Below are positions 48,254 to 57,813 of a stretch of 64,000 nt of DNA, one piece after another. Below the pieces are notes generated by a model. The model worked only from the letters and a program-made list of their open reading frames with translations. It was not told where the DNA came from and did no database searches. Source of the stretch: Vibrio harveyi NBRC 15634 = ATCC 14126 = KCTC 12724 (GTDB taxonomy: Bacteria; Pseudomonadota; Gammaproteobacteria; Enterobacterales; Vibrionaceae). The stretch's first letter is position 1; each line of letters begins with the position of its first letter. The position numbers and the translations under genes were made by a program. Location of the stretch: assembly GCF_001591145.1 (NCBI RefSeq), contig NZ_BCUF01000024.1:20871-84870 (forward strand). The letters are read 5' to 3'.

Positions 48254-48781
48254 ATGTGGTGGTTAGTTGGAGAACTTGAATCAATCAGACGCTTCTTGGG
48301 AATGGGTGGTGATGTACTCGTCGCCATCTTTATCCTCAGCTTCATGTTGTGGGCAGTATTGCTAGAACGTTGGTTTTACTTCGCTGCCGTCGCTCCAAAA
48401 GCAATGAAAAAAGCCGTTGGCTTTTGGGAAGAGCGCTCAGAACATAAAAGCTGGAACGCTAAGATGATCCGACAAGAAATCGTTTCTCGTCAGGATATTG
48501 AGAATAAAAAGGGACTACCAATCGTTAAAGTACTGATTGCGCTTTGTCCCCTACTTGGTCTACTCGGCACCGTTGTCGGCATGATTCAAGTATTCGATAT
48601 CTTAGCGGTTACAGGTACAGGAAGCCCTCGAGCAATGGCCTCGGGGATCTCAAAGGCAACAATCCCAACATTAGCGGGAATGGTGGCTTCACTATCAGGA
48701 CTGTTCTTTAGTACTCGTCTTGATCATTTAGCCAAAGTCACCACGCAGAAGCTTGAAGACAAGCTAAAGCACATTGCCTGA
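48254..48781 (+). CDS. exbB: ExbB proton-channel protein (TonB2/TonB3 type)
   Basis: 175 residues, three membrane helices: N-terminal VLVAIFILSFMLWAVLLERWF, then ALCPLLGLLGTVVGMIQVFD and ASGISKATIPTLAGMVASLSGLFF. It couples proton flow to TonB with ExbD. It is shorter than E. coli ExbB (244 aa), as is usual for vibrio ExbB2-like proteins. It lies 9 bases after TtpC with GGAGG before the ATG. Confidence 0.93.
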   Translation: MWWLVGELESIRRFLGMGGDVLVAIFILSFMLWAVLLERWFYFAAVAPKAMKKAVGFWEERSEHKSWNAKMIRQEIVSRQDIENKKGLPIVKVLIALCPLLGLLGTVVGMIQVFDILAVTGTGSPRAMASGISKATIPTLAGMVASLSGLFFSTRLDHLAKVTTQKLEDKLKHIA

Positions 48782-48806
48782 GTAAACGGAATTAGAGGTA
48801 TAGGTC

Positions 48807-49214
48807 ATGAAGAGACGCTATAGCAATGACAGCAGTGATGAAGCTGCTATCGATATGACACCGATGCTCGACATCGTCTTCATCATGTTGATCTTCTTTA
48901 TCGTAACAACATCGTTCGTTAAAGAAGCCGGTCTAGAAGTAAATCGCCCAACGGCTAGCTCAGCGCAAACCGTGAAGAAAGGTAACATCATGGTTGCCAT
49001 TGGTGCCGCTGGTGACGTTTGGGTTGATAAACGTCGCATCGAAGTAGACGCCGTACGTGCAAACATCGAACGTCTACGTGCAGAAAGCCCAGATGGTGCA
49101 GTTGTTATCCAAGCGGATACTGAAGCTAACGCTGGTGTAGTCGTGAAGGTTATGGACCAGATTAAGATGGCAGGTGTAGAAAGCATCTCCATTGCCGCAA
49201 CCAATAAGGATTAA
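48807..49214 (+). CDS. exbD: ExbD energy-transducing protein
   Basis: 135 residues: a short cytoplasmic N-terminus, then one membrane helix with the conserved proton-carrying aspartate (DMTPMLDIVFIMLIFFIV, Asp near residue 22). A periplasmic domain ends AGVESISIAATNKD. Typical ExbD length. The stop is four bases before tonB. Confidence 0.95.
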   Translation: MKRRYSNDSSDEAAIDMTPMLDIVFIMLIFFIVTTSFVKEAGLEVNRPTASSAQTVKKGNIMVAIGAAGDVWVDKRRIEVDAVRANIERLRAESPDGAVVIQADTEANAGVVVKVMDQIKMAGVESISIAATNKD

Positions 49215-49218
49215 GCCT

Positions 49219-49848
49219 ATGCGGTATCTGGCCTCAATTGCACTGGCGCTCATTGTCTCCCTCGGATTGTTCTGGGGGATGGACAAGCTAGTAAACAAAG
49301 AGCGCCACGAGCTAGTGTCGAATGATGATCTACGTATGGTTGAATTCATTCGCATTAAACCGGACGAAAAAATACAGGAGAAAAAGCGCGAACTACCAAA
49401 ACCACCACCGCCGAAGCGTCCGCCACCGCCACCTGAAATGAAGGTGACGTCAACGGTCAAACCGGTGATGGATCAAATCCCGATGGACATGCCGAAACTT
49501 GATCTACCAGTTAATGTTACGGGTGGCTCAGTACTTGGTCACTACTCTCAGGGCGGTGGTTCAGTTGCGGGATCGGGTGGTCCAGTACCATTGGCGACTT
49601 TCCAACCTCAAATGCCTCGTAAAGCGGCGAAGTCAGGTCTAGAGAAAGGCGTGGTATTGATTGAATTCACCGTTAACGCTCGCGGCGCGGTTGAAGACAT
49701 CAAGGTAGTAAAAGAAACACCTCGTCGACTTGGTTTAGGTAAAGCAGCAAGAAAGACCGTATCGAAATGGACTTTCAAACCTAAGATGGTTGATGGACAA
49801 CCGGTGGCCTCGCGCATGGCTCAAGAAATTGAGTTCACCACCAACTAG
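49219..49848 (+). CDS. tonB: TonB energy transducer (TonB2/TonB3 type)
   Basis: 209 residues from the ATG at 49219 (MRYLASIALAL), with AAGGA 8 bases upstream; an earlier TTG lies within exbD. One N-terminal membrane helix (about 2-20) precedes a short periplasmic spacer with a proline cluster (LPKPPPPKRPPPPPE, about 63-77). The C-terminal TonB fold (VVLIEFTVNARGAVEDIKVVKETP ... AARKTVSKWTFKP) contacts receptor TonB boxes. The spacer is shorter than in E. coli TonB, as in vibrio TonB2/TonB3. Confidence 0.95.
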   Translation: MRYLASIALALIVSLGLFWGMDKLVNKERHELVSNDDLRMVEFIRIKPDEKIQEKKRELPKPPPPKRPPPPPEMKVTSTVKPVMDQIPMDMPKLDLPVNVTGGSVLGHYSQGGGSVAGSGGPVPLATFQPQMPRKAAKSGLEKGVVLIEFTVNARGAVEDIKVVKETPRRLGLGKAARKTVSKWTFKPKMVDGQPVASRMAQEIEFTTN

Positions 49849-49859
49849 GGAGTCACAAT

Positions 49860-51074
49860 ATGAAATTACTCAAGACATTGCTGGCTTCTGTTGCGTTAAC
49901 AATGGGTGTGCTTAGCACACCTGTTGTTGCCAAAGATTCGCCACAGCTTTCTGATAAAACATTTAAAGTCGTTAACAAAGTTCAAGAACTGATTGCGACT
50001 GAGAAATACTCTGATGCAATCGAAAGGTTGAACAAGGCACTCGGTAAAACTTCAAAGAAGTATGACCGTGCAGTACTGCTGCAACAGATGGGCTTCTTGT
50101 ACTCAATGAGAGACGACTATGTAAAGGCATCTAAGTACTTTGCAGAAGCGCTTTCTCTGGATGCTCTTCCAGTACCCGTTGCACAGCAAGTTCGTTACAG
50201 CCTTGCTCAGTTATATCTTGCTGAAGAACAGTTTAAGAAATCGGTTAAAACCATGGAAAAGTGGTTTGCCGTAGCTGAAACAACGAAAGAAAAACCACAA
50301 GCACACGCTTACATCACGCTAGCAAGTGCTTACGTTCAAATGGAAGACTACCGTAAAGCAATCGCACCAACTAAAAAAGCGATTGCAATGACGAAGAATC
50401 CAAGTGAATCGTGGTACATGCTTCTGATGGCTTCTCATTACGAGCTAGGTCAAATGAAGAGCGTTGCAAGTGTTCTTAAGATCCTAACCACTAAGTACCC
50501 ACAGAAAAAGCGCTACTGGATGCAACTTTCTGGTACTTACATGGAGCTGAACCAAGACAAGAATGCACTTTCTGCTTTAGAAATGGCGTACAAACTGGGC
50601 TTGTTTGAAGAAGAGAAAGAGTACTTACGTCTAGTCAACTTCCTTGCTTATCAAGAGATACCTTACCGCGCGGCGAAGATTCTAAAAGATGAAATAGCAA
50701 ACGGTAATATCGAAACAAACCAAGAAAACTTAGAGCGTTTAGCGTCATTTTGGCAGCAGTCGAAAGAGCTTGATAATGCGATTGATACCTATCAAACCGC
50801 TTATCAACTGGCTCCTAAGACAAAGAGCCAGCTAAAAATTGCCCGTTTGATGATTCAAGCGAAGCAATACCAAGCTGCTTCTAAGTTTGCTGCGACGCCT
50901 GCCTCTGACGCATCGCGCTCGCAAGCCGCAGAATTGCAATACATCCGCGGCATGGCTTTCTTTGAATTGAATCAGCCAACTCAGGCGCTTAAATCAATGA
51001 AGAAAGCAGCACAATCGGATTCGATGAGACAAGTAGTGAGTCCATGGATCAACTACCTAGAGTCGCAAGGCTAA
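49860..51074 (+). CDS. TPR protein of the TonB cluster
   Basis: 404 residues. The signal peptide is about 1-24 (ends VVA). Tetratricopeptide-like repeats then run from about residue 45 to the end (YSDAIERLNKAL, YVKASKYFAEALSL, YRKAIAPTKKAIAM, DNAIDTYQTAYQL, TQALKSMKKAAQ). A TPR gene is the standard last member of the six-gene vibrio TonB2-type cluster. It is probably a periplasmic scaffold. The role is not established here. Confidence 0.9.
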   Translation: MKLLKTLLASVALTMGVLSTPVVAKDSPQLSDKTFKVVNKVQELIATEKYSDAIERLNKALGKTSKKYDRAVLLQQMGFLYSMRDDYVKASKYFAEALSLDALPVPVAQQVRYSLAQLYLAEEQFKKSVKTMEKWFAVAETTKEKPQAHAYITLASAYVQMEDYRKAIAPTKKAIAMTKNPSESWYMLLMASHYELGQMKSVASVLKILTTKYPQKKRYWMQLSGTYMELNQDKNALSALEMAYKLGLFEEEKEYLRLVNFLAYQEIPYRAAKILKDEIANGNIETNQENLERLASFWQQSKELDNAIDTYQTAYQLAPKTKSQLKIARLMIQAKQYQAASKFAATPASDASRSQAAELQYIRGMAFFELNQPTQALKSMKKAAQSDSMRQVVSPWINYLESQG

Positions 51075-52062
<988 letters not shown>

Positions 52063-52225
52063 TTCTGCACTGAAACACAAATTTTCGCTTCTTTATTACG
52101 GTAAGGAAGCTTATATTGCTTATATAGAAAGTCATTGTTGTTGCACGTCTTATCGCTAGTAAATATTACGCTGAGACTGTATACTTTCTCGTCATTCAAA
52201 ATTTAGTTAACTATTTGGAGTCCTC

Positions 52226-52498
52226 ATGGCACGCGTAACTGTTCAAGACGCTGTTGAAAAAGTTGGCAACCGTTTCGACCTAGTACTGATTGCGGCTCGC
52301 CGCGCTCGTCAAATGCAAACTGGCGGTAAAGATGCACTAGTGCCAGAAGAGAACGATAAGCCAACGGTTATCGCTCTACGCGAAATCGAAGAAGGTTTAA
52401 TTACTAAAGAAGTTCTAGACGCTCGTGAACGTCAAGAACAGCAAGAGCAAGAAGCGGCAGAGCTAGCGGCAGTAAGCAGCATCGCTCACAACCGTTAA
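52226..52498 (+). CDS. rpoZ: RNA polymerase omega subunit
   Basis: 90 residues, [29 protein letters not shown], matching E. coli omega (91 aa) over its length. TTGGAGTCCTC precedes the ATG. It assists RNA polymerase assembly and forms one ppGpp site, which suits its place before spoT. The 163-base gap after gmk is AT-rich and could hold a promoter. Confidence 0.97.
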   Translation: MARVTVQDAVEKVGNRFDLVLIAARRARQMQTGGKDALVPEENDKPTVIALREIEEGLITKEVLDARERQEQQEQEAAELAAVSSIAHNR

Positions 52499-52537
52499 TT
52501 CTGACTTTAGAATTCAACAACCTCCCGGGCCTATAAT

Positions 52538-54658
52538 TTGTATCTATTCGATAGCCTCAAAGACGTTGCCCAAGAATACCTAACAGAGCCTCAAATTGAG
52601 GCTCTGCGTCAATCTTATGTGGTAGCAAGAGATGCCCATGAAGGGCAAACCCGCTCAAGCGGTGAACCATACATCATCCACCCAGTCGCTGTGGCTCGAA
52701 TCTTGGCCGAAATGCGCCTCGATATCGAAACCCTCCAAGCTGCTTTGCTGCATGACGTCATCGAAGACTGTGACGTTACAAAAGAAGATCTCGAAGAGAA
52801 ATTCGGCAATACCGTCGCTGAGCTGGTTGATGGTGTATCTAAACTGGACAAACTCAAATTCCGCGATAGGAAAGAGGCTCAAGCCGAGAACTTCCGTAAG
52901 ATGGTTCTGGCGATGGTGCAAGACATCCGCGTTATCCTGATCAAACTGGCTGACCGTACGCACAACATGCGCACGTTAGGTGCCCTGCGCCCCGACAAAA
53001 AACGCCGTATTGCTCGCGAAACACTGGAAATCTACGCGCCGCTGGCTCACCGTCTTGGTATTCACAATATCAAAACGGAACTTGAGGAGCTTGGCTTCGA
53101 AGCGCTTTACCCGAACCGCTACCGCGTTCTAAAAGAAGTGGTAAGAGCGGCACGTGGTAATCGTAAAGAGATGATCCAACGTATTCACAGCGAAATTGAA
53201 GGTCGACTCGAAGATGTTGGCTTGAATGCGCGCGTGTTAGGTCGTGAAAAGAACCTGTTCTCCATCTATAACAAGATGAAAACCAAAGAACAGCGTTTCC
53301 ACACCATCATGGATATCTATGCTTTCCGAGTGGTTGTTGATACTGCCGATACTTGTTATCGCGTTCTAGGCCAAGTACACAGCTTGTATAAGCCACGTCC
53401 TGGTCGTATGAAAGATTACATTGCGGTACCAAAAGCGAACGGCTACCAATCGCTACATACTTCTATGGTTGGCCCACATGGCGTGCCAGTTGAAGTTCAG
53501 ATCCGTACCGAAGATATGGATCAAATGGCGGACAAAGGTGTCGCTGCGCACTGGTCATACAAAGACAAGGGCGACAAGTCTGGCACAACAGCGCAAGTGA
53601 AAGCTCAGCGTTGGATGCAAAGCCTGCTTGAGCTACAACAAAGCGCTGGTAACTCATTCGAATTCATTGAAAACGTAAAATCGGATCTTTTCCCAGATGA
53701 GATTTACGTCTTCACACCAAAAGGTCGTATCGTTGAATTGCCATTAGGCGCAACGGCTGTCGACTTTGCCTATGCCGTACATACTGATGTCGGTAACTCT
53801 TGTGTTGGTGCTCGTGTTGACCGTAACCCTTACCCACTAAGTAAGGCACTGAAGAACGGTCAGACAGTAGAAATCATCAGTGCACCAGGTGCGCGTCCAA
53901 ACGCGGCTTGGTTAAACTATGTCGTGACTTCTCGCGCTCGCACTAAGATTCGTCAAGTATTGAAGACCATGCGTCGTGAAGAATCGATTACCTTAGGTCG
54001 TCGTCTACTGAATCACGCTTTAGGTCGTCATTCGATTGATTCAATCTACCCAGAAAACATCCAAGAAGTGCTGACTGATCTGCGCCTAGAAAGCGTCGAT
54101 GATCTGCTAGCAGCCATTGGATTGGGTGAATTGATGAGTATCGTCATCGCACGTCGCTTATTGGGTGACACTGATGAATTGACCACCACAAGCTCGATTC
54201 CAAACGAATCTAACAAGAAACTGCCAATCCGTGGTGCAGAAGGTCTGCTACTGACTTTCGCAAATTGTTGTCACCCTATCCCGGATGACCACATTATCGC
54301 TCACGTATCGCCAGGTCGTGGTCTTGTGGTTCACCGTGAAACGTGTCCAAACGTACGCGGATACCAGAAAGAGCCGGACAAATACATGGCTGTCGCTTGG
54401 TCTGAAGAGTACGACAAAGAGTTCATCGCGGAACTGAAAGTCGATATGCTCAATAACCAAGGTGCGTTAGCGGAATTGACCAATGTGATTTCGAAAACCG
54501 GTTCGAACATTCATGGTCTTTCAACCGAAGAACGCGACGGTCGCTTGTACACCGTTACCGTTCTGCTAACCACCAAAGATCGTGTTCACCTTGCTGGCAT
54601 CATGCGTAAGATTAAGACCATGCCACAGGCGACTCGAGTCAGACGAAGAAAGAACTAA
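52538..54658 (+). CDS. spoT: Bifunctional (p)ppGpp synthetase/hydrolase SpoT
   Basis: SpoT makes and chiefly degrades (p)ppGpp. 706 residues starting at a TTG codon (MYLFDSLKDV), the same unusual start as in E. coli spoT. Domains: HD hydrolase (about 25-200, with His72-Asp73 in LLHDVIED), synthetase (about 230-350, PKANGYQSLHTSM), TGS (about 385-450, VFTPKGRIVELP), a zinc-finger-like region (CCHPIPDDHIIAHVSPGRG), and a C-terminal ACT domain. It lies 39 bases after rpoZ. Full length. Confidence 0.97.
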   Translation: MYLFDSLKDVAQEYLTEPQIEALRQSYVVARDAHEGQTRSSGEPYIIHPVAVARILAEMRLDIETLQAALLHDVIEDCDVTKEDLEEKFGNTVAELVDGVSKLDKLKFRDRKEAQAENFRKMVLAMVQDIRVILIKLADRTHNMRTLGALRPDKKRRIARETLEIYAPLAHRLGIHNIKTELEELGFEALYPNRYRVLKEVVRAARGNRKEMIQRIHSEIEGRLEDVGLNARVLGREKNLFSIYNKMKTKEQRFHTIMDIYAFRVVVDTADTCYRVLGQVHSLYKPRPGRMKDYIAVPKANGYQSLHTSMVGPHGVPVEVQIRTEDMDQMADKGVAAHWSYKDKGDKSGTTAQVKAQRWMQSLLELQQSAGNSFEFIENVKSDLFPDEIYVFTPKGRIVELPLGATAVDFAYAVHTDVGNSCVGARVDRNPYPLSKALKNGQTVEIISAPGARPNAAWLNYVVTSRARTKIRQVLKTMRREESITLGRRLLNHALGRHSIDSIYPENIQEVLTDLRLESVDDLLAAIGLGELMSIVIARRLLGDTDELTTTSSIPNESNKKLPIRGAEGLLLTFANCCHPIPDDHIIAHVSPGRGLVVHRETCPNVRGYQKEPDKYMAVAWSEEYDKEFIAELKVDMLNNQGALAELTNVISKTGSNIHGLSTEERDGRLYTVTVLLTTKDRVHLAGIMRKIKTMPQATRVRRRKN

Positions 54659-54663
54659 ACTCT

Positions 54664-54697
54664 ATCGCCACCCACACTCTGGGTGGCGATTTTTTTA
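54664..54697 (+). terminator. Terminator between spoT and trmH
   Basis: ATCGCCACCC/GGGTGGCGAT is a 10-bp perfect stem with a 7-base loop followed by seven T. It begins 6 bases after the spoT stop, so trmH and recG must depend on readthrough or another promoter. Confidence 0.92.
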
Positions 54698-54711
54698 TAT
54701 CCCTATTTATT

Positions 54712-55395
54712 ATGAATTTAGAACGTTACAACCGCATCCATCAGGTGTTAAAAGCACGCCAAACCGACCTCACCCTGTGCCTTGAAGAAGTTCATAAGCC
54801 GAACAACGTTTCTGCAGTGATCCGTACCGCTGACGCAACAGGCTTACACAAAGTTCATGCGATTTGGCCCGACAAAATGCGCACACTGACCCACACCTCA
54901 GCAGGGGCACGCAACTGGGTTGAAGTGGATACTCACGATTCGATTGAAACTGCGATTACCGAGCTCAAAGCACAAGGCATGCAAGTTCTGGTCACCAACC
55001 TTTCGGACACCGCGGTCGATTTTCGTGAGATCGACTACACCAAGCCAACGGCAATCATTCTGGGTAGCGAAAAAATTGGCGCTTCAGAGCAAGCGAAGAA
55101 ACTCGCAGACCAAGACATCATTATTCCAATGATCGGTATGGTGCAGTCTTTAAATGTCTCAGTCGCCAGTGCTGTGATTCTTTATGAAGCGCAGCGTCAG
55201 CGTGAAGCCGCTGGTATGTACAAACGTGATGAAAGCGCACTGCCAAAAGAGACCATCAACCGCATTCTGTTTGAGCGAGGGCATCCGGTCTTAGCAAAAG
55301 TAGCGAAACGCAAAGGGCTAGAATATCCACAACTTGATGACGAAGGCCAAATTGTGGCTGACGAATCGTGGTGGAAAGAGATGCAAAGTAAATAA
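54712..55395 (+). CDS. trmH: tRNA (guanosine-18-2'-O)-methyltransferase
   Basis: TrmH (SpoU) methylates the ribose of G18 in tRNA. 227 residues with the SPOUT knot motifs: motif 1 HKPNNVSAVIRTADATG (about 27-43, containing the catalytic arginine), motif 2 TAIILGSEKIG (about 111-121), and motif 3 IPMIGMVQSLNVSVASAVILYE (about 139-160). It starts just 14 bases after the spoT terminator. Confidence 0.95.
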   Translation: MNLERYNRIHQVLKARQTDLTLCLEEVHKPNNVSAVIRTADATGLHKVHAIWPDKMRTLTHTSAGARNWVEVDTHDSIETAITELKAQGMQVLVTNLSDTAVDFREIDYTKPTAIILGSEKIGASEQAKKLADQDIIIPMIGMVQSLNVSVASAVILYEAQRQREAAGMYKRDESALPKETINRILFERGHPVLAKVAKRKGLEYPQLDDEGQIVADESWWKEMQSK

Positions 55396-55444
55396 TCAAC
55401 TTTTGTTATCCTGAATAGCGACGAAGGAGCGAAACTCAACTCCT

Positions 55445-55508
55445 CACGAAGCTGTATTTTTCCCTGTACAAAAACACAGCTTCGTGGTTAACATACTGCT
55501 ATGTTAAC
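55445..55508 (+). other. Two adjacent hairpins in the recG leader
   Basis: The first (55445-55486) has an 11-bp perfect stem CACGAAGCTGT/ACAGCTTCGTG extended by TTTTT/AAAAA around a short loop. The second (55487-55508) follows without a gap: GTTAACATA/TATGTTAAC with loop CTGC. Neither has a proper T run. They could be a processing site, an attenuator or a small repeat. Confidence 0.6.
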
Positions 55509-55526
55509 TATTTTCTTGAGCCCACT

Positions 55527-57608
55527 ATGTCTGCCCAAATGTTATCTGCTATTCCTTTAACCTCTCTGTCTGGAGTTGGCGCCAAAGTCGCAGAAAAACT
55601 CGCCAAAGTTGGCTTGCATAGCGTTCAAGATCTACTGTTCCACCTTCCTCTTCGTTACGAAGATCGCACTCGCATTTACCCAATAGCCAAGCTGCATGCC
55701 GGGCTCTGGGCGGCAGTACAGGGCAAAGTCATGGCTGTCGATACTACTTTCGGCAAACGCAAAATGCTGACAGTAAAAATCAGCGACGGCAATGGCACCA
55801 TTACTCTACGCTTTTTTAACTTTACTGCCGCGATGAAGAACAATTTCTCAAATGGTAAGTTAGTACACGCTTACGGTGAAATAAAGCGTGGTGGTATGGG
55901 CTTAGAGATTGTTCACCCTGATTACAAGTTTTATGTAAGTGAACAAAAGCCGGATGTGGAACAAAGCTTAACCCCCGTTTATCCAACCACCGATGGGTTA
56001 CGTCAAATCACTTTGCGTAACCTGACGGAACAAGCCTTATCACTCCTCGATAAAGCCGCAGTGCAAGAGTTGCTGCCTTCCGGTTTGTACAATCACCAGA
56101 TCACTATGTCGCAAGCGCTGCATACGATTCATCGACCGCCTCCAACCATTAATTTGGATGAGTTTGATGAAGGTAAACACCCAGCTCAAATTCGTTTGAT
56201 CATGGAAGAGTTACTGGCGCAGAACCTCTCTATGTTGGCAGTGCGCAGCAAAGGACAACAGGACGTTGCATTGCCTTTGGCGTCGTGTGACTCGCTGAAA
56301 AAGCAACTACTGGCTCAATTGCCCTTCTCGCCGACCAATGCTCAAGCACGAGTCGTTAAAGAAATTGAAGCTGACTTAGAAAAAACGCACCCAATGATGC
56401 GCCTTGTTCAAGGTGACGTAGGCTCGGGGAAAACTCTAGTTGCTGCGCTTGCTGCCGTCAGAGCCATTGAACACGGCTATCAAGTCGCTTTAATGGCACC
56501 GACCGAGCTGCTCGCCGAACAGCACGCGATTAACTTCGCTAATTGGTTTGAGAAAATGGGCATTCAGGTCGGTTGGCTGGCTGGAAAATTAAAAGGTAAA
56601 GCCAAAGAAGCCGAATTGGCGCGTATTGCCAGTGGTGAAGCGCAAATGGTCGTGGGCACTCACGCCCTTTTCCAAGAGCATGTTGAGTTTCATCATCTTG
56701 CTTTGGTCATTATTGATGAACAGCACCGCTTTGGTGTCCACCAGCGCTTAGAGCTACGCGAGAAAGGCGCGAAACAAGGCGCTTATCCACATCAGCTCAT
56801 CATGACAGCAACGCCAATTCCGCGAACATTAGCCATGACAGCTTATGCTGACTTAGAAACGTCGGTGATTGATGAGTTACCGCCAGGTCGAACACCAATC
56901 CAGACCGTCGCGATTCCAGACACCAAACGCGATGATATCGTCGAACGAGTGCGCAATGCCTGCTTAAACGAAGGCAAACAAGCGTATTGGGTATGTACCT
57001 TGATTGATGAGTCCGAAGTCTTGGAGGCTCAAGCTGCTGCCGACACTGCAGAAGAGCTGCAACGTAAACTGCCTGACGTAAAAATTGGTCTCGTGCACGG
57101 ACGAATGAAGCCCGCTGAGAAGCAAGCGGTGATGCAGGATTTCAAAGACAACAAGCTGCATTTACTGGTCGCAACGACAGTGATTGAAGTAGGCGTAGAC
57201 GTACCCAATTCCAGCCTGATGATCATCGAGAACCCAGAGCGTTTAGGTTTAGCTCAGTTGCACCAGCTTAGAGGTCGTGTTGGTCGAGGTTCAGTGGCGA
57301 GCCATTGTGTGTTGCTGTATCACTCGCCGCTATCAAAAACCGCCCAAAAACGTTTAGGCGTATTACGAGAAAGCAACGACGGCTTCGTGATTGCACAGAA
57401 AGACTTAGAGATTCGTGGACCGGGTGAGCTTCTTGGTACCAAGCAAACTGGCTTGGCAGATTTTAAAATTGCCGACTTAGTGCGAGATCAGCGCTTAATT
57501 CCGGAAGTTCAACGCATTGCACGTTACATTCATGACAACTACCCGACGAATGCGACCGCAATTATTGATCGTTGGTTAGGCGAGCGTGACATTTATTCTA
57601 AGGCGTAA
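55527..57608 (+). CDS. recG: ATP-dependent DNA helicase RecG
   Basis: RecG reverses stalled forks and unwinds branched DNA. 693 residues. The N-terminal wedge domain (about 1-160) begins LSAIPLTSLSGVGAKVAEKL, then the superfamily 2 helicase core with Walker A GDVGSGKT (about 296-303), motif II IIDEQHRFG, MTATPIPRTLAMT, and the TRG motif region RGRVGRG to IRGPGELLGTKQTG. Full length compared with E. coli (693 aa). Confidence 0.97.
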   Translation: MSAQMLSAIPLTSLSGVGAKVAEKLAKVGLHSVQDLLFHLPLRYEDRTRIYPIAKLHAGLWAAVQGKVMAVDTTFGKRKMLTVKISDGNGTITLRFFNFTAAMKNNFSNGKLVHAYGEIKRGGMGLEIVHPDYKFYVSEQKPDVEQSLTPVYPTTDGLRQITLRNLTEQALSLLDKAAVQELLPSGLYNHQITMSQALHTIHRPPPTINLDEFDEGKHPAQIRLIMEELLAQNLSMLAVRSKGQQDVALPLASCDSLKKQLLAQLPFSPTNAQARVVKEIEADLEKTHPMMRLVQGDVGSGKTLVAALAAVRAIEHGYQVALMAPTELLAEQHAINFANWFEKMGIQVGWLAGKLKGKAKEAELARIASGEAQMVVGTHALFQEHVEFHHLALVIIDEQHRFGVHQRLELREKGAKQGAYPHQLIMTATPIPRTLAMTAYADLETSVIDELPPGRTPIQTVAIPDTKRDDIVERVRNACLNEGKQAYWVCTLIDESEVLEAQAAADTAEELQRKLPDVKIGLVHGRMKPAEKQAVMQDFKDNKLHLLVATTVIEVGVDVPNSSLMIIENPERLGLAQLHQLRGRVGRGSVASHCVLLYHSPLSKTAQKRLGVLRESNDGFVIAQKDLEIRGPGELLGTKQTGLADFKIADLVRDQRLIPEVQRIARYIHDNYPTNATAIIDRWLGERDIYSKA

Positions 57609-57680
57609 ACGGGCTGCGCCTTAGTAGTAAGACGTTTCTTTCACCAATTCGATAACTAAATCACATCTAAATTTCTATTC

Positions 57681-57708
57681 TATTGATTTTAAATATGTAA
57701 AATCAATA
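57681..57708. promoter_or_regulatory. 11-bp inverted repeat before the S9 peptidase gene
   Basis: TATTGATTTTA-AATATG-TAAAATCAATA is a perfect 28-bp dyad in the 205-base gap upstream of the peptidase. It is AT-rich and lies about 105 bases before the ATG, so it is a candidate operator rather than a terminator; recG ends 72 bases earlier and there is no T run. Confidence 0.5.
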
Positions 57709-57813
57709 ACGTTTTATTAACACAACACACAGATGCGTTGTGCTATCGGCTAGGTTAGTTAAGCACTACTGCTAACCTCCACTCTGATAATAAATACGTT
57801 TCAAGGAGTAGAA

